DNA of 64,000 nucleotides from Methylobacteriaceae bacterium (lineage in GTDB: Bacteria > Pseudomonadota > Alphaproteobacteria > Rhizobiales > Beijerinckiaceae). Where the stretch lies: positions 1 to 64,000 of the forward strand of contig CANEZL010000023.1 in NCBI GenBank assembly GCA_947444195.1. Reading direction: 5' to 3'. Below, piece after piece: positions 23,785 through 30,972 of the stretch (position 1 is its first letter; each line of letters begins with the position of its first letter). The position numbers and the translations under genes are program-made. Below the pieces are notes generated by a model, which made no database searches, was not told where the DNA came from, and saw only the letters and a list, made by a program, of their open reading frames with translations.

Positions 23785-23851
23785 CGTCCGTCTCCTGCTC
23801 GACGGACCCTAGCTTCAGAATGAGGGCAGACCAGGGGGCAAGGTCAGGCGT

Positions 23852-24851
23852 TGTCTTTCAAACCGGTGGTTCGCCATACCAAGGTAGTTGCCTCGCACAC
23901 CTGTCAGCGAGACGAATACATAGAGCGGCATACTGATGTCTTTCTTAGCCAACTTGGCTCGGTATGCCCTTAGGCTCGATATCAGATCCCTCTCGACTGG
24001 TGGGAGCGGAAGGCGGTTGCCTCTCTCCATGCGCCGGCCCAGCGATGAAACCGCCTCGATAGCGCCAGTGCGGAACAACATGGCGTAATTTTCAACGCCA
24101 GTCTGCTCGTCTCCACCACTTGAGAGACTGGCTAGGCCCTCCAGCGTCCATCGTGCGTTCGCGTAGTCATCAGCTCCAAGCGGGAGCAGGATGTCATTCG
24201 GCTTTGTGATGTCGATCCGCCGATCTGATGCGAACGCCTCAAGCGGCACGACATGCAGGATCACCTTCGGGCCGGGCGACATCGAGACCACGCTGTCATC
24301 AGCCTCGATGATACCGAGCCGTTCATTCCTGAAGCACGGATGCTCTGGTGGAGGCCCTCAGCAGAGAGGAAGGCGGTCCGCAGCTCAGTTACGTCCATAC
24401 GGGCTTTCCCGGCACTGGTCCGGCTGTAGAAGTGAGCGTGGCCCTGGAAGGCCACTCGATGCGGCCCTAGGAAGCTGCGCGGCGTTCTGACGACAAGCAG
24501 ACCCTTGCCGCCCGGCTCTGGCAGCCACCTCAGCTCGACCCTTGGCAGGCGCGGCTCCAGGCCGGTTCGCAGGATTTCCTCCAGGCGCAAGACCTCCGCG
24601 TCCGGGTCGGGCAGGTCGATGCCGGGCGCACCCGTGGCCTCGCCCTGAGCCTCCGTGATGCCGAACACGATGTCACCGCCGGCCGTGTTGGCGAGGGCGG
24701 AAACGTCCGCCAGAAATTCCTTTTTGTCGTTGTCTCTGCTGCCCACCTTGGCTTGCTTAAAATCTAACGTGCGGCCCTCTCGAAGGCCGCTAGCCGCCAC
24801 CATCGCCGCTACATCACTGAAGGTGAGCCCATTGAGCGGCTTCGGGAGCAT
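23852..24851 (-). pseudogene. AlbA_2 (Schlafen-type) domain protein, frameshifted and cut by the IS
   Basis: From ATG 24851 the frame reads MLPKPLNGLTFSDVAAMV, then REGRTLDFKQAKVG and FLADVSALANTAGGDIVFGI, the AlbA_2 / Schlafen putative ATP- or nucleic-acid-binding domain. Near 24335 the frame breaks: IRASGMNGS in one frame corresponds to FRNERLGIIEADD in another, consistent with a one-base deletion. The second part runs through SMSPGPKVILHVVPLEAF to RFERQR, where the IS3 target duplication interrupts it. Such proteins are common on genomic islands and some act in defence; this copy should be inactive. Confidence 0.75.
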
Positions 24852-24886
24852 GGCGCCACCTGTGCGGGGATGAGGCGAGGGAAGGA

Positions 24887-25036
24887 ATGCCACCCCGATC
24901 CTATGGGCTGCCAGTGCCTCTGGCCAAGGCTCTGAAGCGCCGCGCCGAGTTCATCCGCGATGCTGTCGTGGCGGAGGTTGAGCGGCGCGAGGCCGAGACC
25001 ATCAAGCCCAACCCCCCGGCCGCAACACGCGGCTAA
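24887..25036 (+). CDS. Small 49-residue protein on the island
   Basis: The frame is too short for the supplied track. It encodes MPPRSYGLPVPLAKALKRRA, then a charged helix (EFIRDAVVAEVERREAETIK) and a Pro-rich end. A good purine-rich site (GAGGGAAGGA) precedes the ATG. It is divergent from the AlbA_2 gene and about 105 bases before the next small secreted protein. No family was recognised; it could be a spurious frame, but the amphipathic helix and ribosome site argue for a real small protein. Confidence 0.45.
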   Translation: MPPRSYGLPVPLAKALKRRAEFIRDAVVAEVERREAETIKPNPPAATRG

Positions 25037-25142
25037 CCCAGAGACCCGCCACCGATCCGATCCCGGCACCATTGCCCGTGCCGCCCGTTGACCCTGTGAA
25101 GCCCGGCGTTCTGTCGGCGCACCAAACCCAGGAGCCAACCGA

Positions 25143-25412
25143 ATGAAGCACCTGTTGCTCGCCTCCGTCCTCGTCCTCTCCCCGCTCGCTCTGGCCGCCA
25201 GGGCCCAGGCTCAGGGGACCGTCCGTGGTGCCGAGCGCGGCGTTGAAGACGGCAACCGCGCAGCCGGCCCGGTGGGCGGTGTCGTGGGCGGGGCTGTCGG
25301 CGCTGCGACCGGGACCGTGGGCGGCGTGCTCGGGGTCGATCCCGATGCCCGTCGCGAGGAGCGCATCGAGCGGCGCGAGGAGCGGACCGTTCGTGAGCGC
25401 CCGGCCCGATAA
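25143..25412 (+). CDS. Small secreted glycine-zipper protein
   Basis: The 89-residue product has a clear signal peptide (MKHLLLASVLVLSPLALAARAQA), then a Gly-rich zipper-like stretch GPVGGVVGGAVGAATGTVGG and an Arg/Glu-rich tail. GGAG lies eight bases before the ATG. Glycine-zipper periplasmic proteins associate with membranes, but no specific function is known for this one. It is the first of several small secreted proteins here. Confidence 0.7.
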   Translation: MKHLLLASVLVLSPLALAARAQAQGTVRGAERGVEDGNRAAGPVGGVVGGAVGAATGTVGGVLGVDPDARREERIERREERTVRERPAR

Positions 25413-25481
25413 GCACAGCACGTAGGGCTGCCGAGACGGCGCGGCCTTCGCGGGTACGCGCCGTTTCCTGTGCGGGGTGCC

Positions 25482-26048
25482 TCAAGCCGGCTCGGCGGTC
25501 TTTCCTGGCGCGAGGGCTCTGTGCACGGACCCCTTGCCGATCCCGAGCTTGGTGGCGATGGCGCCCATGCTCAACCCCTCCGCCGCCAGCGCCTTAATCT
25601 CCTCCGCCTTGGCCCGTGCGGTCGGCTTCCTGCCCTTGTAGGCCCCCTCCGCCTTGGCCTTGGCGATGCCCTCGCGTTGCCGCTCCAGCATCATCTCACG
25701 TTCGAACTGCGCCACGCCTCCGAGCACGTTGAGCATCAGCTTGCCGGTGGGCGTGCCGGTATCGACGCCGAGGTTCAGGATGCGGAGCGCCACGCCCTTC
25801 GCCTCCAGGGCCGCCAGGATGCTGCCCATGTGCGTCACCGAGCGGGCCAGCCTGTCGAGCTTCGTGACCACCAGCGTGTCGCCGGAGCGGGCGAACTCCA
25901 GGGCGGCATCGAGCTGCCTGCGCGGGGCCACCGATGACACCTGCTCCTTGAAGACCTTCTCGCACCCGAGGGCGGCGAGGTCTCGGAGCTGGGCATCGAG
26001 CCCGGCTTCCTGTTCCAGGGTGGAGGTGCGGGCGTATCCGATGAGCAT
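25482..26048 (-). CDS. Serine recombinase (resolvase/invertase family)
   Basis: The 188-residue protein begins MLIGYARTSTLEQEAGLDAQ with the catalytic Ser of the YARTST motif (Ser9). It continues with VVTKLDRLARSVTHM and FEREMMLERQREGI, and ends with a short HTH_7 domain (LSMGAIATKLGIGKGSVHRAL). This is the compact Tn3-resolvase / DNA-invertase architecture and looks intact. The 210 bases upstream hold several GGAACGTTCC-like palindromes (26151-26195), which might be recombination or operator sites. It is probably an accessory cargo gene of the island. Confidence 0.9.
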   Translation of the reverse strand: MLIGYARTSTLEQEAGLDAQLRDLAALGCEKVFKEQVSSVAPRRQLDAALEFARSGDTLVVTKLDRLARSVTHMGSILAALEAKGVALRILNLGVDTGTPTGKLMLNVLGGVAQFEREMMLERQREGIAKAKAEGAYKGRKPTARAKAEEIKALAAEGLSMGAIATKLGIGKGSVHRALAPGKTAEPA

Positions 26049-26257
26049 GGCGGCGATGGTCCCGGGCTCGTCGTTCCAGTGAAGTCTAAGACATGAAGCC
26101 TCAGCTCGTTCCAGAACACAAGACCTTTCTTTTGGAACCGCTTTGCCTGTCCTCTGGAACGTTCCGCTAGAGCAAGCCCTATTGGAACGTTGAGGCTCGG
26201 AGGCCGAACTCTTCGGACCTCCCGGGGTTTGCCCGTCAGGAACCGAGAGGAAGCCCG
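26049..26257. promoter_or_regulatory. Intergenic region with GGAACGTTCC palindromes
   Basis: Between the divergent recombinase and the 26258 gene, GGAAC occurs several times. It includes the 10-base palindrome GGAACGTTCC near 26157-26166 and a second GGAACGTT near 26182. These could be a resolvase site or a shared operator. No GTT lies at the 16-17 base spacing needed for an EcfG-type promoter, so that reading is not supported. Confidence 0.35.
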
Positions 26258-26419
26258 ATGGCCGATAAGCCGAAGACCGCCCCGCCCGAGACCCCCGATG
26301 AGGCAGATATCGATGGACTGCGGCTGACACCGCAGGGCCGCACCGCTGAGGGCGGCGAGGATGAGACGGACCCGCAAGGCGGCGCTAAGAAGGGCCAGGG
26401 CGACAAGGCCGAGGGCTGA
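26258..26419 (+). CDS. Small acidic 53-residue protein
   Basis: Below the length limit of the track. It encodes MADKPKTAPPETPDEADIDG, then LRLTPQGRTAEGGEDETDPQ and a Lys/Gly-rich end; low complexity, highly charged and probably unstructured. GAGAGGAAG precedes the ATG at good distance. It ends six bases before the DUF6894 gene, so the two are likely co-transcribed. Function unknown. Confidence 0.6.
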   Translation: MADKPKTAPPETPDEADIDGLRLTPQGRTAEGGEDETDPQGGAKKGQGDKAEG

Positions 26420-26425
26420 GCGCGA

Positions 26426-26698
26426 ATGCCACGCTACTTCTTCCACACGCACATCGGCAACGACGTGGTGGTGGATCCTGACGGCCGCGAACTGGACGAT
26501 ACAGATGCTGCCTTCGAAGCTGCCAGGGTGCTGGCCCTGCAACTGCTCCAGGGTGCCGACAGTGATCCGGACTTGCTGAAGGCGGTCCTGTTCGTGGCCG
26601 ATGACGCTGAGGAAATCGTGCTGGAGTTCCCGCTGACGGAGGCCCTGGTGGCCGAGCCGGTAGAGACGCCTGATGAGGAGAGCGGCACGCTGCACTGA
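26426..26698 (+). CDS. DUF6894-family small protein
   Basis: The 90-residue product starts MPRYFFHTHIGNDVVVDPDG and continues RELDDTDAAFEAARVLALQL, the pattern of the DUF6894 family that is abundant in Methylobacterium and Bradyrhizobium. The family has no established function. It follows the 53-residue acidic protein by six bases. The acidic C-terminus is typical. Confidence 0.8.
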   Translation: MPRYFFHTHIGNDVVVDPDGRELDDTDAAFEAARVLALQLLQGADSDPDLLKAVLFVADDAEEIVLEFPLTEALVAEPVETPDEESGTLH

Positions 26699-26757
26699 CG
26701 GCGCAGCCCAGCCGGTCTCGGCGTGGGCACCCACCCCCGGCCTCGCGCTCGCCCGAG

Positions 26758-26786
26758 GGGCCACCGGGCCAGGGCATAGGGGGGAA
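26758..26786 (+). repeat. Copy 1 of a 29-base island repeat
   Basis: GGGCCACCGGGCCAGGGCATAGGGGGGAA is identical at 26758-26786 and 27717-27745, and a looser similarity extends to about 90 bases on each side of the core (for example CTCGCGTCCAGG against CTCGCGTGTCACG). Each copy lies 60 bases after the stop of a small-protein gene. It may be a shared 3' element, part of a mobile cassette or a conserved RNA. Confidence 0.75.
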
Positions 26787-26892
26787 ACCTCGCCGCTCGC
26801 GTCCAGGTATGGCCTGTCGTGTGCGTGACCCCGTGGGTACTCCAGGCCGTGCCTCAGGCCGAACCTTGAGCACACCGGCACGTTGGCTCGGC

Positions 26893-27006
26893 ATGGTGCG
26901 CTATCTCGCCTTCCTTGCCGCGCTCGGCCTTGCCGACTTGGTTACCCACGGCAGCCGGCATCAGGGCGCCGTCGCAGGCTCAGGGGTGCATCTGGTCCGG
27001 CACTGA
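26893..27006 (+). CDS. Possible 37-residue secreted peptide
   Basis: From ATG 26893 the frame reads MVRYLAFLAALGLADLVTHG, a plausible signal or membrane segment, and ends HLVRH. The longer frame in the track adds an upstream stretch that overlaps the repeat and does not look protein-like. Very short, so uncertain. Confidence 0.35.
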   Translation: MVRYLAFLAALGLADLVTHGSRHQGAVAGSGVHLVRH

Positions 27007-27015
27007 GCAGAGGCA

Positions 27016-27204
27016 TCAAGCCTTCATCCGGCGCTTTGTCTTACTCATCCGCATCTTCGAACGCCTCTTTCCCCGCAGCCCCTTGGCCATCTCCGCCATC
27101 GCGATCTGATGCTGTCGGCGGGCCAGGGAGGTCGCGGTGCCAAGCCACCACCCGGCGGCCTGATTTGCAGCAGACAGCCAGAAACTCATCACAGGGTTCT
27201 TCAT
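27016..27204 (-). CDS. Small basic 62-residue protein
   Basis: The product starts MKNPVMSFWLSAANQAAGWW, followed by an Arg/Lys-rich C-terminus (GLRGKRRSKMRMSKTKRRMK). The N-terminal sequence resembles small phasin-like or uncharacterised proteins of Methylobacterium, recalled from memory. GAGG lies six bases upstream of the ATG. Convergent with the preceding small frame. Confidence 0.55.
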   Translation of the reverse strand: MKNPVMSFWLSAANQAAGWWLGTATSLARRQHQIAMAEMAKGLRGKRRSKMRMSKTKRRMKA

Positions 27205-27317
27205 CAGGGACCTCGGGATAGAGGGATCGCTCCGAGGTCAACGGCTCCCGCGCCGCAAAGTGGCATCGATGTGAACTGGTCCAGACCGATACCCAAGCGG
27301 GGTGCCTGCGCCGTACC

Positions 27318-27342
27318 GGAACGACCCACCCAAGCGCGGGTT
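27318..27342 (+). promoter_or_regulatory. EcfG-type (general stress) promoter candidate
   Basis: GGAAC at 27318-27322 and GTT at 27340-27342 are separated by 17 bases, matching the GGAAC-N16/17-GTT consensus of PhyR/EcfG-controlled promoters in alphaproteobacteria. It lies 42 bases upstream of the next ATG. Confidence 0.55.
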
Positions 27343-27383
27343 GGCCTCGGCGTGCTCAACGCCAAGCATCACGGAGAAACGCC

Positions 27384-27659
27384 ATGAAGACCGCAGCGCT
27401 TGCCCTTGCCAGCATCCTGGCCCTCGGATCGGTCACCTACGCAGCCGAGGGTGGCTCGGGGACCACGAGGTCGGGCACGATGAACAGCACGGGCGCCAAT
27501 GATGCCGGCTCCGGGTCATCTCCGGGTGCGGCGGGCAGCGGGCCCTCTACAGGCGACAAGAGCCGTTCCGGCACGTCCAACAGCACGGGCGCCAACGATG
27601 CGGGGGCGGGGTCTACCCCTGGAGCGGCCGGCAAGGGCACCACTGCGCCGACCCGCTAA
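27384..27659 (+). CDS. Small secreted Ser/Gly/Thr-rich repeat protein
   Basis: The 91-residue product has a signal peptide (MKTAALALASILALGSVTYA) and two copies of a roughly 26-residue unit, RSGTMNSTGANDAGSGSSPG and RSGTSNSTGANDAGAGSTPG, each ending GAAG. It is likely to be an unstructured periplasmic or secreted protein. An EcfG-type promoter candidate lies 42 bases upstream, which suggests induction by general stress. Unknown function. Confidence 0.7.
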   Translation: MKTAALALASILALGSVTYAAEGGSGTTRSGTMNSTGANDAGSGSSPGAAGSGPSTGDKSRSGTSNSTGANDAGAGSTPGAAGKGTTAPTR

Positions 27660-27960
27660 CGGAGGCTGAGTGTGCGGCTGGGCCGGCCTAAGGGCCCGGC
27701 CTCACGCCCGCCTGGAGGGCCACCGGGCCAGGGCATAGGGGGGAACCCTGATCCTCGCGTGTCACGATTGGCCTCTCGTATGCGTGCCCCCTGAGGGTTA
27801 GCCGGGTTGCCCTTCCGCCAGCGGCACCCTTCGCACAATGGTAAGGCAAATTCGGCCGCACCGGCGAACTTGTCAGACCAGCATCCAGGTCCTACAACGA
27901 GTTTCATCGCGACCGACCTTACGCACTGATTTCGCACAGAAATTCTGGATGGTCGATCCT
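27660..27960 (+). other. Gap holding island repeat copy 2 and the approach to attR
   Basis: No supported gene. It contains the second copy of the 29-base repeat at 27717-27745. From about 27840 to 27960 the sequence is less GC-rich and has no recognisable coding. Confidence 0.6.
27717..27745 (+). repeat. Copy 2 of the 29-base island repeat
   Basis: Identical to 26758-26786 over 29 bases, with weaker similarity on both sides. It lies 58 bases after the stop of the 27384 gene. Confidence 0.75.
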
Positions 27961-28002
27961 CCCTGCCGGGGACGCCACCATTCCTTAAGCCCTTGCCGGG
28001 GC
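27961..28002 (+). repeat. attR: right direct repeat of the tRNA-Arg island
   Basis: Matches 22184-22225: the 20-base core CCCTGCCGGGGACGCCACCA (27961-27980), six differing bases, then AAGCCCTTGCCGGGGC (27987-28002). The upstream part of the tRNA is absent, as expected for the distal attachment site. Beyond it, to 28268, there is no supported gene. Confidence 0.85.
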
Positions 28003-28268
28003 ACCTATCGGCCGACATCGTTGCCTCGAAGGCCGACGCGGGCGGGACGTCGCCCGCCGAGAACACCCGTCGATCGTGCCGAAAAGCGGATACGCACCGC
28101 GGGGCAGCCTTCGCGCGCCTTCGAGCCCCCCGGGGCGGGCCCGAGATCGGGGTCCGGGCACGCGATGCGGCGATGCGATCGGCACCCGGTCAGTCTGTCG
28201 TCAGCTCTCGGGTCTAGACCTGCCGGTGCGGGATGGTGATCGAGCCATCCGCACGCGGAGGACGGGCC

Positions 28269-29855
28269 ATGGTCGACAGCGTGGGCTTCTCGGGCGGCGG
28301 CAGCTTCGGCGGGGGTGGCGGCCTCGATGCCGGCGGTCTCGGCTCGATCGGGTCGAGCGGCACCGCGGCCTTCGACCTCGGCGGCATCGGCCCGAACGGG
28401 GGCGGCCCGGCTCCCACCGGCACCGGCGATCTCGGCTCGGCGGGCCTCAGCCCCATCGGCAGCAGCGGCCTCTCCGCCTTCGACATCGGCGGCATCGCCC
28501 CGGGCGGGGGCGACAGCGAGGGGGCCAAGCTCGCGCATTACAACGACCTCGTGCAGCAGAACGCCGACCGGCTCGCCGCCACCGCCGCGGAGAACCGGGC
28601 ACTGATCGGCACGCCCCAGGCGCCCGACTTCTCCCCGCCGAGTTTGTCCCCGCCGAGCTTCACCCCACCTGCCCCGAGCTTCGCCACCCAGCCCCTCGAT
28701 CCCTTCGCGGCCCCCAGGCCGGGCTTCCCGACCTTCACGCTGCCGCCACCGGCCGCGGGGGGCGCTCTGCCGGGGGCATCCGCTCCCTTCCCGCCGCCCC
28801 TCGCCCCGGCCGACACGGGCGGCAACTTCCTCGCCCTGACGCCGGACGCGCTCGCCGCCCCGGACCTCCCCGCCCCCTTCGATGCGGGGGGCTTCGGGCT
28901 CGACCCGATCGGCGTGCCGGAACGCGCGGCCTTCGGCCCGAGCGGGCCGGCCCTCGCCACGCCGGATACCGGCTTGCCCCTCCCGGCCGATGCCGGCGCG
29001 CCGGGGGTCCAGGCCACGCCCGCCCCGGTCGATCCCTTCGCGCCGGCCGCCGCCGGGGGCCTCGGCCTCGACTCGGTCGGCGTGCCGGGGCTGATCGCCT
29101 TCGACGCCGTCCCGCCGGCCTCCGCGCCGGGCCCGGGCGAGACCCCGGCCGGCGGTGATCCGGCCGCCGAGCAGCCGGGCTACGTCGACCGCGTCTTCGA
29201 CCGGGCCGCGGACAATTTCGGGACCGCCTTCGCCACGCCCGTCGGGCCCGGTTCGGAGTACCGGGACTTCGTCGACCGCTACACCGCGCCCACCGGCGTC
29301 GCGCTGATCGATTCGGTCAGTCAGCCGATCTTCCAGAGCGTGCTCTTCGGCGTACCGACCCTGCTGGACGGCGCCGCCCGCGGCCTCGGCGCGCTCTACA
29401 ACACCGCGGTGGACACGGGCACGGAGGGCTTGGTCTCCGCGGGCATGAGCGCGAGCGAGGCCGGTCGGCTCGGCCGGGACCTCAAGGCCTTTCCGGAAGC
29501 CTTCGCCGGGTCGCCGGGCGCCGTGATGCGGCCAGGGGTCGGCGCCCTCCCGGGGGCCGCCGCGGCGGAGAACGCGGTCCCCACGGTGACGGCCAACCGG
29601 ATCGCCGGCAACGCCTTCCGGGACACCATCGCGGACGCGCTGCGTGCGGCGGGCCGCGACGTCACCACGGAGGTCTATAAGCCGACCTTGTTCGGCAAGC
29701 GCTTCATCGATATCGAGGTCAGCCACAACGGGCAGGTTCTCGGCGGCATCGAGACGAAGGTCGGCGATTCCCGTTACACACCGGCGCAGCAATCCAAGGA
29801 TATGTGGCTCAGGCTGAACAACGGCTACATCGTCAACGTGGTCAGGGACAGGTGA
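28269..29855 (+). CDS. Probable polymorphic toxin with C-terminal PD-(D/E)xK-like nuclease domain
   Basis: The 528-residue protein has a Gly/Pro/Ala-rich, low-complexity N-terminal two thirds with repeated units (GSIGSSGTAAFDLGGIGP and SPIGSSGLSAFDIGGIAP; also GLDPIGVPERAAF and GLDSVGVPGLIAF). The compact C-terminal domain (about 440-528) contains RFIDIEV with Asp481 and GIETKVGDSRY with Glu495-x-Lys497, spaced as in restriction-endonuclease-like toxins. The following gene is a DUF4304 protein six bases away, which supports a toxin/immunity pair. No signal peptide or known secretion domain was seen. GGAGG precedes the ATG. The nuclease call is by motif, not by alignment. Confidence 0.6.
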   Translation: MVDSVGFSGGGSFGGGGGLDAGGLGSIGSSGTAAFDLGGIGPNGGGPAPTGTGDLGSAGLSPIGSSGLSAFDIGGIAPGGGDSEGAKLAHYNDLVQQNADRLAATAAENRALIGTPQAPDFSPPSLSPPSFTPPAPSFATQPLDPFAAPRPGFPTFTLPPPAAGGALPGASAPFPPPLAPADTGGNFLALTPDALAAPDLPAPFDAGGFGLDPIGVPERAAFGPSGPALATPDTGLPLPADAGAPGVQATPAPVDPFAPAAAGGLGLDSVGVPGLIAFDAVPPASAPGPGETPAGGDPAAEQPGYVDRVFDRAADNFGTAFATPVGPGSEYRDFVDRYTAPTGVALIDSVSQPIFQSVLFGVPTLLDGAARGLGALYNTAVDTGTEGLVSAGMSASEAGRLGRDLKAFPEAFAGSPGAVMRPGVGALPGAAAAENAVPTVTANRIAGNAFRDTIADALRAAGRDVTTEVYKPTLFGKRFIDIEVSHNGQVLGGIETKVGDSRYTPAQQSKDMWLRLNNGYIVNVVRDR

Positions 29856-29861
29856 GCGGCC

Positions 29862-30395
29862 GTGACGGTCTCCGAGCGCTACGAGCAGGTTCTGAAGGCC
29901 GCGGCTCAGCGGCTGGCCTCCGCACAGTTCGCGCGCCGGGGGCAGACCTTCCGGAAGAAGGTCCACGAGAACGTCGCCATCGTCGAGTTCCAGAAGAGCC
30001 GCGACAGCCGGCAGGACGAGATCCTCTTCACGATCAACCTGGGCGTGTTCAACGGCCGTCTCGCGGATGACACGCATCCGCCCCCCGCGCGGATCGGCAC
30101 GGGCCACGCGCATCTCCGGCAACGCATCGGCCTGCTCGAACCCGAGCGGCGCGACCGCTGGTGGCGGATCACGGCCGAGACCGATGCGGACGTGCTGGGC
30201 GCGGAGGTGACGGGGCTCGTCGTGGAGCGGGCGGTTCCCTACCTCGAAGAACACCTGCCCGACGACGCGCTGATCGCCCTGTGGGCCTCCGGCCAGTCCC
30301 CGGGCCTCACGGAGATGCAGAGGGTGCGATACCTGGACACGCTCTCGGCCAAGCTCCCGCCCGCACGCGCCGAGCCGGACCTGAGCCTGTCATGA
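29862..30395 (+). CDS. DUF4304-like protein, probable immunity protein
   Basis: The 177-residue product has QFARRGQTFRKKVHENVAIV followed by EFQKSRDSRQDEILFTINLG, the core of DUF4304 proteins, many of which sit beside polymorphic toxins. A GTG start at 29862 follows the toxin stop by six bases, with AGGTGAG overlapping that stop. Its own stop overlaps the next ATG. A role as the cognate inhibitor of the upstream toxin is inferred from position and family. Confidence 0.65.
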   Translation: MTVSERYEQVLKAAAQRLASAQFARRGQTFRKKVHENVAIVEFQKSRDSRQDEILFTINLGVFNGRLADDTHPPPARIGTGHAHLRQRIGLLEPERRDRWWRITAETDADVLGAEVTGLVVERAVPYLEEHLPDDALIALWASGQSPGLTEMQRVRYLDTLSAKLPPARAEPDLSLS

Positions 30396-30691
30396 GCCTC
30401 CTGGGCAAATGGGTGATCGACCCCGACGATGCGCGCCGGACGGAGCTTGGCGACATCCGCCTCGACTTCTCCGCGGACGGGGCCCTGACCTACGTCATCC
30501 GCGGCCTCGAGAGCGATCAGATCATCAAGCTCCGTTACCGGGTGGAGGGCGCCGTCCTGGTCACGGACCAGCCCTCGGCGCCGCAGATCGAGCGCACCGC
30601 CTTCTCCCTCTCGCCGGACGGCGTGCTGACCCTCGCCTTCGGCGGGCTCGCCTGCCGCTTCCGGCGCGCGGAGGCGGCCGAGCAGCATTAG
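30392..30691 (+). CDS. Lipocalin-like small protein in toxin/immunity operon
   Basis: The 99-residue product MSLLGKWVIDPDDARRTELG continues with alternating strands (LTYVIRGLESDQIIKLRYRV and TAFSLSPDGVLTLAFGGLAC), resembling small lipocalin-like beta-barrel domains. It overlaps the DUF4304 stop (ATGA), so the three genes are co-translated. It may be a second immunity protein or an accessory factor; no family was firmly recognised. Confidence 0.55.
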   Translation: MSLLGKWVIDPDDARRTELGDIRLDFSADGALTYVIRGLESDQIIKLRYRVEGAVLVTDQPSAPQIERTAFSLSPDGVLTLAFGGLACRFRRAEAAEQH

Positions 30692-30692
30692 G

Positions 30693-30736
30693 GCGCTCTC
30701 CGCCGAAGTGGACACCGGTTCGGCGCAAGAGAGCGC
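30693..30736. repeat. Intergenic inverted repeat
   Basis: GCGCTCTCCGCCGAA and TTCGGCG-CAA-GAGAGCGC form a near-perfect stem around GTGGACACCGG. It lies immediately after the toxin/immunity operon. The GAAGTGGACACCGGTTCGGCG core resembles a dispersed Rhizobiales intergenic hairpin, recalled from memory. It may also end the operon, though no T run follows. Confidence 0.6.
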
Positions 30737-30904
30737 GCAAAAACAATAACTTAGGGCCGTGGACGATTGCAACGCGATCGGGAACGGCTCTAGGGCGCTC
30801 CCAGGCACCGAGTCCCGTGATTGACCCACGGACGGGGGCGCCCCGGCCCGATCCCTCTGCACCGTCCGACGATTTCCGCCCCGCGACGGCAGCCCGCGGG
30901 CCTT

Positions 30905-30929
30905 GGAACGGGCCCCGGCCCCGCCTGTT
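30905..30929 (+). promoter_or_regulatory. EcfG-type promoter candidate
   Basis: GGAAC at 30905-30909 and GTT at 30927-30929 are separated by 17 bases, matching the general-stress sigma consensus. The next ATG is 44 bases downstream. Confidence 0.55.
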
Positions 30930-30972
30930 TGTCAGCCGGACCGGCGCGCTCCAGCGGCGGGGAGGGGCCGAG

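Larger units (their letters stand above)
22634..23846 (-). mobile_element. IS3-family insertion sequence (1213 bp) with 5-bp target duplication
   Basis: Imperfect inverted repeats begin TGACCTTGCCCC at 22634 and, in complement, TGACCTTGCCCCCTGG at 23846. GGCGT flanks both sides (22629-22633 and 23847-23851) as a target-site duplication. Two minus-strand frames encode an HTH OrfA and a DDE OrfB. The element sits between the integrase remnant and a broken AlbA_2-type gene, and the target duplication shows direct insertion into that gene or its 3' end. Confidence 0.9.

Noticed and set aside
26151-26200. GGAACGTTCC motifs as EcfG promoters for the 26258 gene
   Set aside because: No GTT occurs 16-17 bases after any of the GGAAC copies, so the spacing is wrong.
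26385-28066. Minus-strand ORFs sharing GFPPMPWPGGP in two places
   Set aside because: The shared peptide is just the translation of the duplicated 29-base DNA element; the surrounding frames are not protein-like.
28005-30254. 749-residue minus-strand ORF opposite the toxin candidate
   Set aside because: Shadow of a low-complexity coding strand; the plus strand has the ribosome site, the toxin-like C-terminus and the immunity genes.
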